A DNA stretch of 51,969 bases, from the NCBI GenBank assembly GCA_938007965.1, contig CALLMH010000041.1:1-51969 (forward strand). Reading direction: 5' to 3'. Of this stretch, positions 29,301-36,381 are shown one piece after another. Both the position numbers and the translations under genes were made by a program. Source of the DNA: an uncultured Saprospiraceae bacterium. Its GTDB lineage: Bacteria; Bacteroidota; Bacteroidia; Chitinophagales; Saprospiraceae. A model generated the notes under the pieces. The model had not been told where the DNA came from, did no database searches, and was given only the letters and a program-made list of their open reading frames with translations. The first letter of the stretch is position 1. The number at the start of each line of letters is the position of its first letter.

Positions 29301-30113
29301 AGATAGTGATAATCCAGCTGTACCATCAGTATTACAATTTCCCTCAATGGTGCCATTCGCAGCCAAGAATGCTGAAATGTCAGAGTACGGAGGAACACCC
29401 GAAGCATCACATATCGTAGGGTCGTTCACATTAATAGTCGGCGGACAAGTGACGGTAATCGGTGAGTTGTTTGTCACTATGATATCAAAAGAACATGTGG
29501 ACATATTACCACATCCATCAGTTGCTGTATAGGTTACTGTTGTAGTGCCAACGGGGAACATTCCCGACGCATCTGCGTCATTGGTTACAGTGGTCTCACT
29601 GCACCCATCAATAGCTACTACATCATTCGGTACGCTATAGGCTGTCATACAATCTGCATCTGTATCTGTCACGCTAAGGGATACATTTGCGGGACAGTTA
29701 GTTATGACTGGATCGTCTGTATCTGTGAGCATGACCAACTGATTACAGGTGAAAGTATTGTCACAATCTGCGGTCAAGAGATATTCTCTCATGTACACGA
29801 AGTTGCATCCGTCTTGTGACATGACACTATCGCCTTGCCAGGTAAGCACGATTGATGATTCTTCACATCCATCTGGTAAGACTACGGAGCCTCCAGCTTC
29901 TTGGAATTCTGCAAATGTTTGATAAATACCGTTGGCATCACACGATATGGTGATCGGCATTGGACACGTCAGGGAGATGTTCTCCACTTTATCGACGATA
30001 ATAGGGTCTCTTTCTGGACCATTTAGGCTTCTTGTGGATGCTTGAGTTGGGTTCAGGCATACCATGCACATGACCATAGTTGCGGTCAATGCGCTGAGTA
30101 TCATTCTCGGCAT
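23388..30113 (-). CDS. Giant secreted HYR-repeat surface protein with dockerin-like and T9SS sorting domains
   Basis: This 2241-residue protein has a signal peptide (cleavage near residue 26) and then roughly 1800 residues of tandem immunoglobulin-like HYR/PKD-type repeats of about 80-95 residues. Signatures are CP-x-D/T-I-x-V-x-C, DNC-x-I, TVTYTATD and VVDTIAPV. A CnaB-like domain begins near residue 1833 (PPGVQGKIVTENNIAIPEAM), followed by a dockerin-like pair (VTTLDLVLIQRHILGI near 1905 and DIDNNESLTAADLLDLRKLI near 1925). A cohesin-like beta domain precedes a C-terminal T9SS type A sorting signal (NKPNPFLSETTVEFSLPE to the end). It should be exported by Sec and T9SS and displayed or released at the surface as an adhesin or matrix protein. 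A structured leader lies upstream. Confidence 0.93.
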   Translation of the reverse strand: MPRMILSALTATMVMCMVCLNPTQASTRSLNGPERDPIIVDKVENISLTCPMPITISCDANGIYQTFAEFQEAGGSVVLPDGCEESSIVLTWQGDSVMSQDGCNFVYMREYLLTADCDNTFTCNQLVMLTDTDDPVITNCPANVSLSVTDTDADCMTAYSVPNDVVAIDGCSETTVTNDADASGMFPVGTTTVTYTATDGCGNMSTCSFDIIVTNNSPITVTCPPTINVNDPTICDASGVPPYSDISAFLAANGTIEGNCNTDGTAGLSLSSNDMITNASCPFTIERTYTVTDSDNNTGVCTQTIIIVDETKPTFTIPVDISVDCSMTQDLSVTGQPTNVMDNCDAMPAITYIDKDSVVLSADCTGEISFTRSWIATDNCMNADTLDQMITTIDTVAPMAICIDTFTLYLDEDGNANFVADSLDNGSSDECSSELVFTTEPAMTFVSCNQIAGEIPVTLIVSDGCGNSSSCELMINLLDTLSIVLTSPPNDTVMTLADVPPPFEDYDEYFLDGGEVNDNCLVNNELVLISADTTSICQLQIVRTYQYTDASMNSGTATHTIIVTDGDVLADNEPPVISNVFTQFLQLVHADCTFDTTFTEPTVTDDSGVDTTYFTISEFVNDTATVSFVAEDICGNMSDTTFELIVFDPTSPDILIDDITIMCDTANAAPIYTSVQEFLTGPGAFVYDCRLDSSSFSHMGDVIQSDGTIKRTYLIDDFTGNTGTEIQNITVMDSTNPEFISCPTDTTVNITDNTMCGVDIDFPDPVFTDNCDGALPTLTTNSDFGKSIDCADGVYPVGVHTISYFIVDAVGLSDTCTFTVTVVDTIAPVIMCPADTLVVCDFSAYDVATNLTEFEQIGGSVSDNCGIESITSSTDTISTTNYDITYTVQDSSGNTAFCIQNVMVVDTTAPVFMCGSAADFLVDIEVNAPADACAILVNIPIPTASDDCDTDIEITNSLTGSDNPSGLFMGTTELIWYAEDDFGNRDTCAINIIVIDATSPLVTNPPNTMVMCDEMAEAVDSFFTVEDVIAAGGSISDNCGIEFFNILTEEEIGEDTIRRTYEVVDSSSNSSTVIQTIVIDDTMAPSFSAPASVMIDCSIALDSLDILGTVDSSLFMDNCGEIDTLIYTDFTFSSGGCLANDSIQRIWILSDDSGNESRDTQYIIRIDTTGPVFDMALNPISDIVCNDKLPLTQILTASDECSGAIVTIDTIPPVMPPNLCVDFEITYVYTAIDGCGNVTKDSVSFMKLADDTAPEVLDSMHISLNSSLDTCGVLVSEVPRPIFEDDCSDDIFLTSNYGFDLYTIGTTTVTWTAQNDCGLSRTTTQRVTVEDNIPPVVVCQDLNVSLGGDGFAIVQADTLAKSITDNCSHYFDNKISVVRLDNPTACINDGMDNKSVIFCCDDIGKTIMVEVTVFDDSGNINTCTSEVTINNTQSINISQGLPNIEISCEFLFDPQDLSIFGSYVADVTDQEDIRIEDSFYDFDSIAGQDGLYTNTCDMTTVTETSEFLPGACGRDTIIRFFKFNNGNDSLTVQQFIFKEDVNPFTGNDIIWPANFVWNQCANPAPDTSIAGAPVLLNNDNCSQVAVSFKDQLFNYPLTSCPVVKRKWKVIDWCQYDNSNGDANNPGLWRYEQFINIENDVPATILTACNDTLICAPGNACEATVSLSIAAEDDCMADAQNLYYAYRIDIGNDNNTANDITGTSASFSHQVEAGIHNVMWEVEDRCGNINSSCEYLITVKECKDPTPICLDGLSINLSGNSTVELWASDINQNSFDNCTAQEDLSISFSSDINDNLVTFDNSDVGVVVLEMWITDEAGNQSFCTSNITVQDSEVPPGVQGKIVTENNIAIPEAMVTILGAEMDDEVMTEEDGAYIFNDLEMENDYQIQVDRDKDYLDGVTTLDLVLIQRHILGISELASPYKMIAADIDNNESLTAADLLDLRKLILGINLSLDENASWRFVSKNESMDGSTDPWPFTEELILQAESSQAVDADFIGVKIGDVNNSAESLLGAGTVEKRGANTLGIITNDMVIRRDDQVYIDLVSTSNVDLEAMQMTITWDDEAMSFIDIVPIGIDMKDYHSTIIKPGQMTVAWHNIDGKSIAAGVPYFQLVMEANVTARLSNILKINSDITSAIAYNTDDESMDIDLRFRDAEMTDVILAQNKPNPFLSETTVEFSLPEAMEVTFKIFDGSGKLIYKSSNNYNEGSNAFKLGEQLGEYRGILFLKMEAAEFSEVKRMIRIE

Positions 30114-30193
30114 AATAAAATCGGTTTTCTCAATTTATTAATTACAGTCTTCGAATTTGGGATAGGACGACTATTGAGAAGTAGTTTCTTATG

Positions 30194-30253
30194 CTTACCA
30201 ATAAGAGATTACTATCCTTTTGGGAAAGACAGTACTCTAGTCAGATTGGTAAG
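30194..30253 (-). promoter_or_regulatory. Structured 5' leader of the giant surface protein transcript
   Basis: On the minus strand the 60-base segment starts CTTACCAAT and ends ATTGGTAAG (9-bp perfect outer stem). Inside are AGAG/CTCT, TACT/AGTA and CTTT/AAAG pairings around a CCCA loop, giving one nearly continuous stem. The -7 element at 30260-30267 would start transcription near 30253, so the hairpin would sit at the extreme 5' end, about 80 bases ahead of the coding sequence. This could protect the message or regulate translation. I do not recognise a riboswitch class. Confidence 0.6.
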
Positions 30254-30259
30254 TGAAGA

Positions 30260-30267
30260 CAAAGATA
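30260..30267 (-). promoter_or_regulatory. Promoter -7 element of the giant surface protein gene
   Basis: The minus strand reads TATCTTTG, an exact match to the Bacteroidota -7 consensus TAnnTTTG. No good -33 TTG is visible at the usual spacing, so the call rests on the -7 match and its position just ahead of the structured leader. Confidence 0.5.
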
Positions 30268-30395
30268 AACAATGTTTTACATATTGCGTAATAAATTAAT
30301 ATGTTTGTTTAATTATTTTTAACTTTCGACTCTAATTTATGCTTACTTAGGTATGTAATTAGAATATTGAAAAGATAACTACTTAAAATCACCAC

Positions 30396-30437
30396 AAAAA
30401 AAATCCAATAACAAAGCGTACTTCATTATTGGATTTT
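30396..30437 (-). terminator. Rho-independent terminator of the SPOR protein gene
   Basis: AAAATCCAATAA and TTATTGGATTTT form a perfect 12-bp stem around a 14-base loop. On the minus strand it runs into eight T residues (A-run 30396-30403 on the plus strand). It lies 48 bases after the stop codon at 30485. Confidence 0.85.
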
Positions 30438-30484
30438 ACATTTATAATCACAGTGACCGTGTGACTATATTATTGTCTTTTTAC

Positions 30485-31072
30485 TTATTGTCTAGCATGT
30501 ACATAATTGTCTACGCCTTTTCTTTTAAGCGAATTTGATTCTTGGTTGGCAGATGACATACTAGAGTATCTTCCTGCGCATACAGAATGATATTGTGACA
30601 TATCGAATACTACCACCTCAGCATTATCATATCCCATTTTCTTCAGTTTTCTGACCATGATAGCGGCATTATCTTCTATAAGGTAAGAACCTGCAAGTAA
30701 CATATACTTTCCGCCATAAGATGTAGATCTGTTAGCACTAGGTTGACTTACTTTGTTCGAATGAGACGTTGTAGATTTACTTTCTTCGATGATGTCATCC
30801 ACTTCTGTGTAATCCATAGTTTCAGAATCCATCAGATCAGAATCTTCATCTTCATTGAATCCACCTCCCATTTCATCTAAATTTTCGTCCTCATCTTCTT
30901 CGCCGAAGAAGTCATCAGCAAACTCATCTTCACTTGCGATGTCGTCTACCATTTCAGTATCATCAGTACTTGCAGTATCTGATTTGTTACATGATTTTGC
31001 TACTGTAGCGATCCACAGGTAGCCTAAGAATAGTACAGCGATATAAACTGCGATTTTTAGAAACCTTCCCAT
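30485..31072 (-). CDS. SPOR-domain membrane protein with acidic linker
   Basis: This 195-residue protein has an N-terminal membrane anchor (about residues 5-25, FLKIAVYIAVLFLGYLWIA), a very acidic disordered linker (residues 40-95, many Asp/Glu runs), a Ser/Thr-rich segment, and a C-terminal SPOR-like domain of about 75 residues (KYMLLAGSYLIEDNAAIMVR then KMGYDNAEVVVF and SVCAGRYSSMSSANQ). SPOR domains bind denuded septal peptidoglycan, so a periplasmic role linked to cell division is likely. The gene is monocistronic, with its own terminator, upstream of the giant surface protein gene in transcription order. Confidence 0.85.
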   Translation of the reverse strand: MGRFLKIAVYIAVLFLGYLWIATVAKSCNKSDTASTDDTEMVDDIASEDEFADDFFGEEDEDENLDEMGGGFNEDEDSDLMDSETMDYTEVDDIIEESKSTTSHSNKVSQPSANRSTSYGGKYMLLAGSYLIEDNAAIMVRKLKKMGYDNAEVVVFDMSQYHSVCAGRYSSMSSANQESNSLKRKGVDNYVHARQ

Positions 31073-31494
31073 TTTGAGTCTTTTTATTGTGTTATTAAAT
31101 ATTAATGTAGTTATTACCCATTATATAGCAATTATCAAGCCAATATATATTGCATTTATGGATAATATGATATTTACATTAAATATATTGTATATATTTA
31201 AAATGTTAGTAATCAGTAAAATCGAATATTTGTAGAACTGTTAGTTTAGAATAGGGTGTAATTAGCTGATTGATCGTACTATATAGATATAGATTTTTCT
31301 CTTTGAGAATGAAGTAACAGAACCATAATACTCTAAAAAATTATTTCATTATTTTTTGTGAGGTGGATGACTTGTCTTTTTTAGTGATTCATAAGTTCCT
31401 ATTTTGATTCAAAACAGACGCCTTGGGAAGATATAATGATCAAATACGTTTATACTTTAATCAGTAGATCACAATTTTCAATCTATTAATTGCA
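31073..31494. other. AT-rich divergent intergenic region
   Basis: About 430 bases separate the SPOR gene and rlmN. I see no gene, RNA or repeat; it is very AT-rich with homopolymer tracts and probably holds the two divergent promoters. Confidence 0.4.
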
Positions 31495-31502
31495 TACCTT
31501 TG
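31495..31502 (+). promoter_or_regulatory. Promoter -7 element of rlmN
   Basis: TACCTTTG matches the Bacteroidota -7 consensus exactly and ends five bases before the GTG start codon of rlmN. A start of transcription 4-7 bases downstream would make the message leaderless or nearly so. No TTG sits at the usual -33 distance. Confidence 0.6.
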
Positions 31503-31506
31503 TATC

Positions 31507-32553
31507 GTGGAATTAGTAAAGACAGATATACGGAGCCTCAGTAGAGAACAAATCAAAGACTATCTCGTAGAGTTGGGGGAATCAGCATTCAGAGCCAAAC
31601 AGGTTTACAGTTGGCTATGGCAGAAATCAGCCAAATCATTTGAAGAGATGACCAATCTTAGTATCAGCCTACGAGAGACACTAGATACTAATTTCGTAAT
31701 CAATGCCATCAAAGAGGATGTGACTCAAAAGTCTAATGATGGGACAGTCAAGACGAGATTCCAATTGCATGATGGGCATTTTATGGAGTCGGTATTGATT
31801 CCAGTTCCTAAGGATAATCGGTACACGGTATGCGTATCATCTCAAGTAGGGTGCAGTCTCACGTGCAAGTTCTGTGCTACGGGCCAAATGAAGCGACTCA
31901 GAAATCTTGATCCGGGCGAGATATATGATCAAGTCGTAATGATCAATAAGGTATGTCAAGAGATGTATGGTCATCCGCTTACCAATATCGTATACATGGG
32001 TATGGGCGAACCATTACTCGCCTATAAGAGTGTGATGAAAAGTATCCATTACATTACCTCAGAAGATGGACTTCATATGTCACCGAGGCGGATTACGGTA
32101 TCTACAGCCGGTATAGCTAAGATGATCAAGAAGATGGCTGATGATGCCAGTAAAGTAAACCTAGCAATATCACTCCATGCTGCTGATGATGTAAAGAGAA
32201 ATGAAATCATGCCTATCAATGAGCAAAATAATCTTGAAGTATTGATGGATTCACTCAAGTACTATTACCAAGTAACCAAAAATAGAATAAGCTACGAATA
32301 TATAGCATTCAAAAACTTCAACGACGGGATCGAGGATGCCAAAAATCTACTCAAATGGTGCAAGAGCTTCCCTGTCAGAATCAATATCATAGAATATAAT
32401 ACGATTGATGGAGTCGACTTCGTCAAAGCGGATGAGGATAAGATTGATCGTTTTGCTCAGTATATGAGAGATCACGATGTCATGTGTACAATACGCAGAA
32501 GTAGAGGAAAAGATATTGATGCCGCTTGCGGACAATTGGCCAACAAAGGATAA
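31507..32553 (+). CDS. rlmN: 23S rRNA/tRNA (adenine-C2) methyltransferase
   Basis: This 348-residue radical SAM enzyme methylates C2 of A2503 in 23S rRNA and A37 of some tRNAs. The 4Fe-4S cysteines appear in GCSLTCKFCATGQM (Cys116, Cys120, Cys123), and the methyl-carrying cysteine near the C-terminus is Cys341 in DIDAACGQLA. MGMGEPL and SISLHAADD motifs of the family are present. The start is GTG at 31507: the conserved N-terminus begins a few codons in, and no ATG lies closer. It stands alone and ends at a probable terminator at 32621-32652. Confidence 0.96.
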   Translation: MELVKTDIRSLSREQIKDYLVELGESAFRAKQVYSWLWQKSAKSFEEMTNLSISLRETLDTNFVINAIKEDVTQKSNDGTVKTRFQLHDGHFMESVLIPVPKDNRYTVCVSSQVGCSLTCKFCATGQMKRLRNLDPGEIYDQVVMINKVCQEMYGHPLTNIVYMGMGEPLLAYKSVMKSIHYITSEDGLHMSPRRITVSTAGIAKMIKKMADDASKVNLAISLHAADDVKRNEIMPINEQNNLEVLMDSLKYYYQVTKNRISYEYIAFKNFNDGIEDAKNLLKWCKSFPVRINIIEYNTIDGVDFVKADEDKIDRFAQYMRDHDVMCTIRRSRGKDIDAACGQLANKG

Positions 32554-32620
32554 TCTTGCCTAAGGATATTCGTTGTGTACGGGTATCACGATCTATTCGT
32601 AAGAATGATGCAATGTTTTC

Positions 32621-32652
32621 AAGCCTATTAATTCACCCTCCACTAGGCTTTT
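32621..32652 (+). terminator. Probable terminator of rlmN
   Basis: AAGCCTA and TAGGCTT form a perfect 7-bp stem around a 16-base loop, with a short T-run (TTTTAT) at the 3' side. It is weaker than the other terminators in this window. Confidence 0.5.
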
Positions 32653-32696
32653 ATCATACAATCGTATTACTCTCCATACTTTTTGTAGTACGCTAA

Positions 32697-34334
32697 CTAT
32701 CTATTGATGAGGATTTTTTTTGTCGCTGAGCCATTTTCTGTTTTTAAGATGCAAAGATACACTCCACTCGGAATGTCTATTACTTCCCATTCTATACTAT
32801 GATCACCTGTTTCTTGATATTCTGATATGAGTGTCTTTATTTGTTGACCATTTATATCATGGATGACGAGCGTTACATGAGTACCCTTCTCTAGACTGTA
32901 AGAAGCTGTGATGTAGTTCTGCGCTGGATTCGGTACGATATCGAGGCGGTGAAGTTGATTATGATCAGGTGTATATACGGATGATGAAGGATCACTTTGA
33001 TATACTCTGATGTAATCTATCTCTAGGGCATCTTCAGTAAAGTTAGGGTCGATACTAGGCAAGAAAGCGAAATTAAGTAATAAGTATTGATCCATGGTAA
33101 AAGGCCATGTATTGGAATTATATACGTCTGGTTTGTATGTATAGTGTTGATCTCCATCGACAGTAAATATTAGTCTGTCTGGGTACCAATCTAGAGTATA
33201 GGTATGGAAATCGTCCGATACTCCTTCTATAGTCTGTCCTCCGATATTGATGGTGCCACCGAAGCTAGATGGTGTATGAGTAGCACTGGATACATAATCT
33301 TGATTCGCGCCCCAATGCTCCATGATATCTATCTCGCCACACGCTGGCCATGGCGTAGTTCCGAATCCATTGAGGTCCCAGTATCCTCCATCTTCATTTA
33401 TATTCTTACCGAGTGTCCATATCGCAGGCCATGTACCGACTCCTGTAGGCAGTTTGGCGCGTACTTCTACACGTCCGTAGGTGAATGCAAATTTAGAATT
33501 GAGTCTTGCTGAAGTATATTGTTTTGTTTGACCTTGATCAGTAAACGATTCTTTCTTTCCAAGAATTTTTAATGTGCCATCAGATACAAAAGAATTTTCT
33601 TCTCTGTCGGTATAGTGCTGTATCTCGCCATTGTACCAGCTCCCTCCTGATGGAAGTTGAGTCTGATGATGCCATTTAGATGGGTCTATTGCTCCTTGTC
33701 CATCAAATTCATCAGACCAGACTAAGAAATCATATGTTTCGTCTATTTTGATAGTGCCGCCATAAAGTACATCATCTATATAGGCTACGACTTCATCATT
33801 GTTATTTTCTCCATTGATTTGAAAGACGACCCTATTGAAATCATTTCTTTGGGTGGGAGGTGGAGAACTTGGATCTAGATTTTTGAAATTATCATTCGCA
33901 AAATCGAAAGATACTGTCTGCCATTCATCTCGGACGATAGGTTTTATTATTTCGCTTTGAGTAGACCAAGGCTCATCCAAATTATTGTCTTGTAATTTGA
34001 GAGATACTTGATTGGGTTGGTTTCCACTTATACTACTTGATGGTACATATATTTTAATGGTGAAGATATTATCAGAAACCAAATCAAAATTACCAGCGAT
34101 ATCGAATCTGATATTTGCATATTGACCTCCAGTGTCTGTATATGATAATACCGTAGCGGAGTTGTTTATGTCTTGAGGATATGGATTGGATACATTGGTA
34201 TTGATACCACAATCATCGCCAAACCAAGTAGTGATCGTCCCATTTCCTTCGAAATCATCTTGGACGGATTGTGCTTGTACAAAACTGAGGCTAAGTAATA
34301 GTAGTAAAACGGCAGACAATTTTAATTTTCGCAT
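32697..34334 (-). CDS. Secreted GH16 beta-glucanase with T9SS sorting domain
   Basis: This 545-residue protein has a signal peptide (MRKLKLSAVLLLLLSLSFVQ, cleavage near residue 21), an N-terminal carbohydrate-binding-like beta domain (about 25-200), a glycoside hydrolase family 16 catalytic domain (about 205-450), and a C-terminal T9SS type A sorting domain (NPAQNYITASYSLEKGTHV to the end). The active-site signature is GEIDIMEHWG with nucleophile Glu334, Asp336 and acid/base Glu339. WHHQTQLPSGGSWYNGEIQH and the TWPAIWTLG segment fit laminarinase-like members. It should cleave beta-1,3/1,4-glucan outside the cell. No SusC/SusD pair or other glycosidase is adjacent, so it is not in a visible polysaccharide-use locus. 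Confidence 0.93.
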   Translation of the reverse strand: MRKLKLSAVLLLLLSLSFVQAQSVQDDFEGNGTITTWFGDDCGINTNVSNPYPQDINNSATVLSYTDTGGQYANIRFDIAGNFDLVSDNIFTIKIYVPSSSISGNQPNQVSLKLQDNNLDEPWSTQSEIIKPIVRDEWQTVSFDFANDNFKNLDPSSPPPTQRNDFNRVVFQINGENNNDEVVAYIDDVLYGGTIKIDETYDFLVWSDEFDGQGAIDPSKWHHQTQLPSGGSWYNGEIQHYTDREENSFVSDGTLKILGKKESFTDQGQTKQYTSARLNSKFAFTYGRVEVRAKLPTGVGTWPAIWTLGKNINEDGGYWDLNGFGTTPWPACGEIDIMEHWGANQDYVSSATHTPSSFGGTINIGGQTIEGVSDDFHTYTLDWYPDRLIFTVDGDQHYTYKPDVYNSNTWPFTMDQYLLLNFAFLPSIDPNFTEDALEIDYIRVYQSDPSSSVYTPDHNQLHRLDIVPNPAQNYITASYSLEKGTHVTLVIHDINGQQIKTLISEYQETGDHSIEWEVIDIPSGVYLCILKTENGSATKKILINR

Positions 34335-34543
34335 AGTATATTTCTATTTATTAGCACATTATATAGCTGTAAAGATAAGAGATCTATAGTTCTTATAAAG
34401 GTCTTATTTTTAATGGATAAAAAAATATATCTGATCAATAAGATTCCTATCAAGACGAATTAAGGACTTGATGATATCAGTAGATCAGATTAAGTATTGA
34501 CCGAATTAAGAGATGGTCGTGCATATGCAAGAATGAACTCTTA

Positions 34544-34572
34544 TTGAGAATACAACATTATACGTACCTTTA
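34544..34572 (+). promoter_or_regulatory. Probable promoter of rsmA
   Basis: TTG at 34544-34546 is followed after 18 bases by TACCTTTA (34565-34572), a 7-of-8 match to TAnnTTTG. Transcription would start near 34577, giving a leader of about 15 bases to the TTG start codon at 34593. Confidence 0.5.
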
Positions 34573-34592
34573 CGGTCACAAACTTACAAATA

Positions 34593-35393
34593 TTGAAAGC
34601 TAAAAAATCATTCGGTCAACACTTCCTTATCAATGAGCCATTGTCGAAGCAAATCGCAAATTCGCTTCGGATGGAATCAGATATCAAAAATGTACTAGAA
34701 ATCGGTCCGGGAAAGGGGGTTTTGACGAAGTATCTATTAGAGCAAGATATACACCTAAGAGTATGCGAAGCGGATAAGGATATGGTGACTTATCTAGAAG
34801 AACATTACCCCAAACTTCATGATAATATCATTTTTTTAGATTTTTTGAAGCTAGACATGAGTAAAGTATTCGATGGTGAGCCATTCTATATGATTGGCAA
34901 TTATCCATACAATATATCGTCTCAGATTCTATTCAAAATGGTAAAACACAAAGAACTCATACCTGAGATGATAGGAATGTTCCAAAAAGAAGTGTCGGAT
35001 AGAGTAATCGCTCCACCAGGAAGTAGGACTTATGGAGTAGTAAGTGTTCTGATCCAAGCATTCTACAAAGGAGAGAATGTAGTCAGAGTGAGTCCAGGAT
35101 CATTTAGCCCACCGCCCAAAGTCAATTCCTCAGTCATAAGATTGACCAGAAAAGATAATCTAGATCTTGGATGTGATTATAGCCTATTCCGAACGGTGGT
35201 AAAGACGGCATTCGGCCAGAGAAGGAAGATGCTCCGTAACACACTCAAGGGATTAGTGAAAGATGAAAGTATACTGAAAGAAGAACAATTCAAACAACGC
35301 CCTGAGCAGCTAGGAGTAGAGGAATTCGTAGCGCTTACGACCAAAATTCAGCAAGCACAAGAGCTATATAATGCAGACGAAACTTCTGATTAA
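34593..35393 (+). CDS. rsmA: 16S rRNA dimethyladenosine transferase (KsgA)
   Basis: This 266-residue methyltransferase dimethylates two adjacent adenines in helix 45 of 16S rRNA. Its N-terminus KAKKSFGQHFLINEPL, SAM-binding motif LEIGPGKGVLTKYLLEQ and catalytic motif IGNYPYNISSQI are all canonical, and the C-terminal GQRRKMLRNTLKGL matches the family. The start is TTG at 34593, since the conserved K-FGQHF begins within five residues and no in-frame ATG is suitably close. The YqeY-like gene follows 54 bases on, and the whole block of plus-strand genes to mnmE could share transcripts. Confidence 0.97.
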   Translation: MKAKKSFGQHFLINEPLSKQIANSLRMESDIKNVLEIGPGKGVLTKYLLEQDIHLRVCEADKDMVTYLEEHYPKLHDNIIFLDFLKLDMSKVFDGEPFYMIGNYPYNISSQILFKMVKHKELIPEMIGMFQKEVSDRVIAPPGSRTYGVVSVLIQAFYKGENVVRVSPGSFSPPPKVNSSVIRLTRKDNLDLGCDYSLFRTVVKTAFGQRRKMLRNTLKGLVKDESILKEEQFKQRPEQLGVEEFVALTTKIQQAQELYNADETSD

Positions 35394-35447
35394 TGGCCGG
35401 TGTTATTGAGGAATACTTAATTTTATATAAATAGAAAAGTAATAATA

Positions 35448-35894
35448 ATGAGATTAGAAGAAAGAATAATACCAGACCTTAAGACGGCAATGAAAGCCAA
35501 AGATAAGGCCGCATTAAGAACGATAAGGGCAGTAAAAGCCGCTATATTGGTACAGAAGACTGATGGAACCAATACAGAGATGACAGAAGAGATGGAGATC
35601 AAATTAATCCAGAAGATGGCGAAACAGCGTCAAGAATCTATGGATATCTTCATAAAGCAAGGTAGAGAGGATCTCGCTGAGACTGAGAGAGAAGAGCTAG
35701 AAGTGCTCAAGAGGTATCTGCCAGAGCAGCTCTCAGAAGATAAGATCAAAGAAATAGTAGACAAAATAATAGCAGATACCGGAGCGGAAGGTATGAAGGA
35801 TATGGGTAAGGTAATGGGCATGGTTTCAAAAGAATTAGCTGGAAAAGCTGATGGGAAGACCATCTCAGGTATCGTAAAATCTTCATTGACGTAA
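35448..35894 (+). CDS. GatB/YqeY domain-containing protein
   Basis: This 148-residue protein is a stand-alone YqeY domain, related to the C-terminal tail domain of the GatB amidotransferase subunit. Signatures are LEERIIPDLKTAMKAKDK, TEREELEVLKRYLPEQLS and MGKVMGMVSKELAGKADGK. The family is widespread and its role is uncertain, possibly tRNA-related. It ends 12 bases ahead of the start of the small lipoprotein gene that follows. Confidence 0.92.
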   Translation: MRLEERIIPDLKTAMKAKDKAALRTIRAVKAAILVQKTDGTNTEMTEEMEIKLIQKMAKQRQESMDIFIKQGREDLAETEREELEVLKRYLPEQLSEDKIKEIVDKIIADTGAEGMKDMGKVMGMVSKELAGKADGKTISGIVKSSLT

Positions 35895-35906
35895 AATAGT
35901 TTGATT

Positions 35907-36362
35907 ATGAATTTTCGGATGAGGCGGTTTACTATTTTACTTGCGGTTACCATGATCATGGTATCTTGTGGTACTACTAAGCAGATCCCAAACAATAAAG
36001 CAGAAGCTGATATCAAATCGGTCATGAAGATGCAGGAGACAGCATGGAGCGACGGGGATGTGCATCAGTTTATGGAAGGATACTGGAAATCCGAAAATCT
36101 ATCTTTTGTAGGTAAAAGCGGAATCAATAAAAGATGGGAAACTACACTCAATAACTACATCAAAGGATATCCTGACAAAGCGGCGATGGGTACATTGACC
36201 TTCGATATACTAGAGATGAACAGAATCTCAAACGAAGCATATCATATGATCGGACGGTATACATTGGTAAGAGATATTGACAAGCCTACTGGATTATTCA
36301 CGCTTATTTGGAAATATATAGATGGTCAGTGGCTTATAGTATCTGATCATACAAGTGGGTAA
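35907..36362 (+). CDS. SnoaL-like (DUF4440) lipoprotein
   Basis: I choose the ATG at 35907, giving 151 residues; an in-frame TTG at 35901 is an alternative adding two residues. The signal ends in lipobox MVSC with Cys21. The mature domain of about 125 residues (MKMQETAWSDGDVHQFMEGY, then YTLVRDIDKPTGLFTLIWKY and WLIVSDHTS) is a SnoaL/DUF4440 fold used by diverse enzymes and binding proteins. Substrate is unknown. Position in a periplasmic or outer-membrane site follows from the lipid anchor. Confidence 0.85.
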   Translation: MNFRMRRFTILLAVTMIMVSCGTTKQIPNNKAEADIKSVMKMQETAWSDGDVHQFMEGYWKSENLSFVGKSGINKRWETTLNNYIKGYPDKAAMGTLTFDILEMNRISNEAYHMIGRYTLVRDIDKPTGLFTLIWKYIDGQWLIVSDHTSG

Positions 36363-36381
36363 TGTTTTTTAAAATAGTACA

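Noticed and set aside
23388-30113. Many plus-strand open frames inside the giant gene
   Set aside because: They are shadows of the repetitive minus-strand coding sequence, lacking starts, promoters or domain content.
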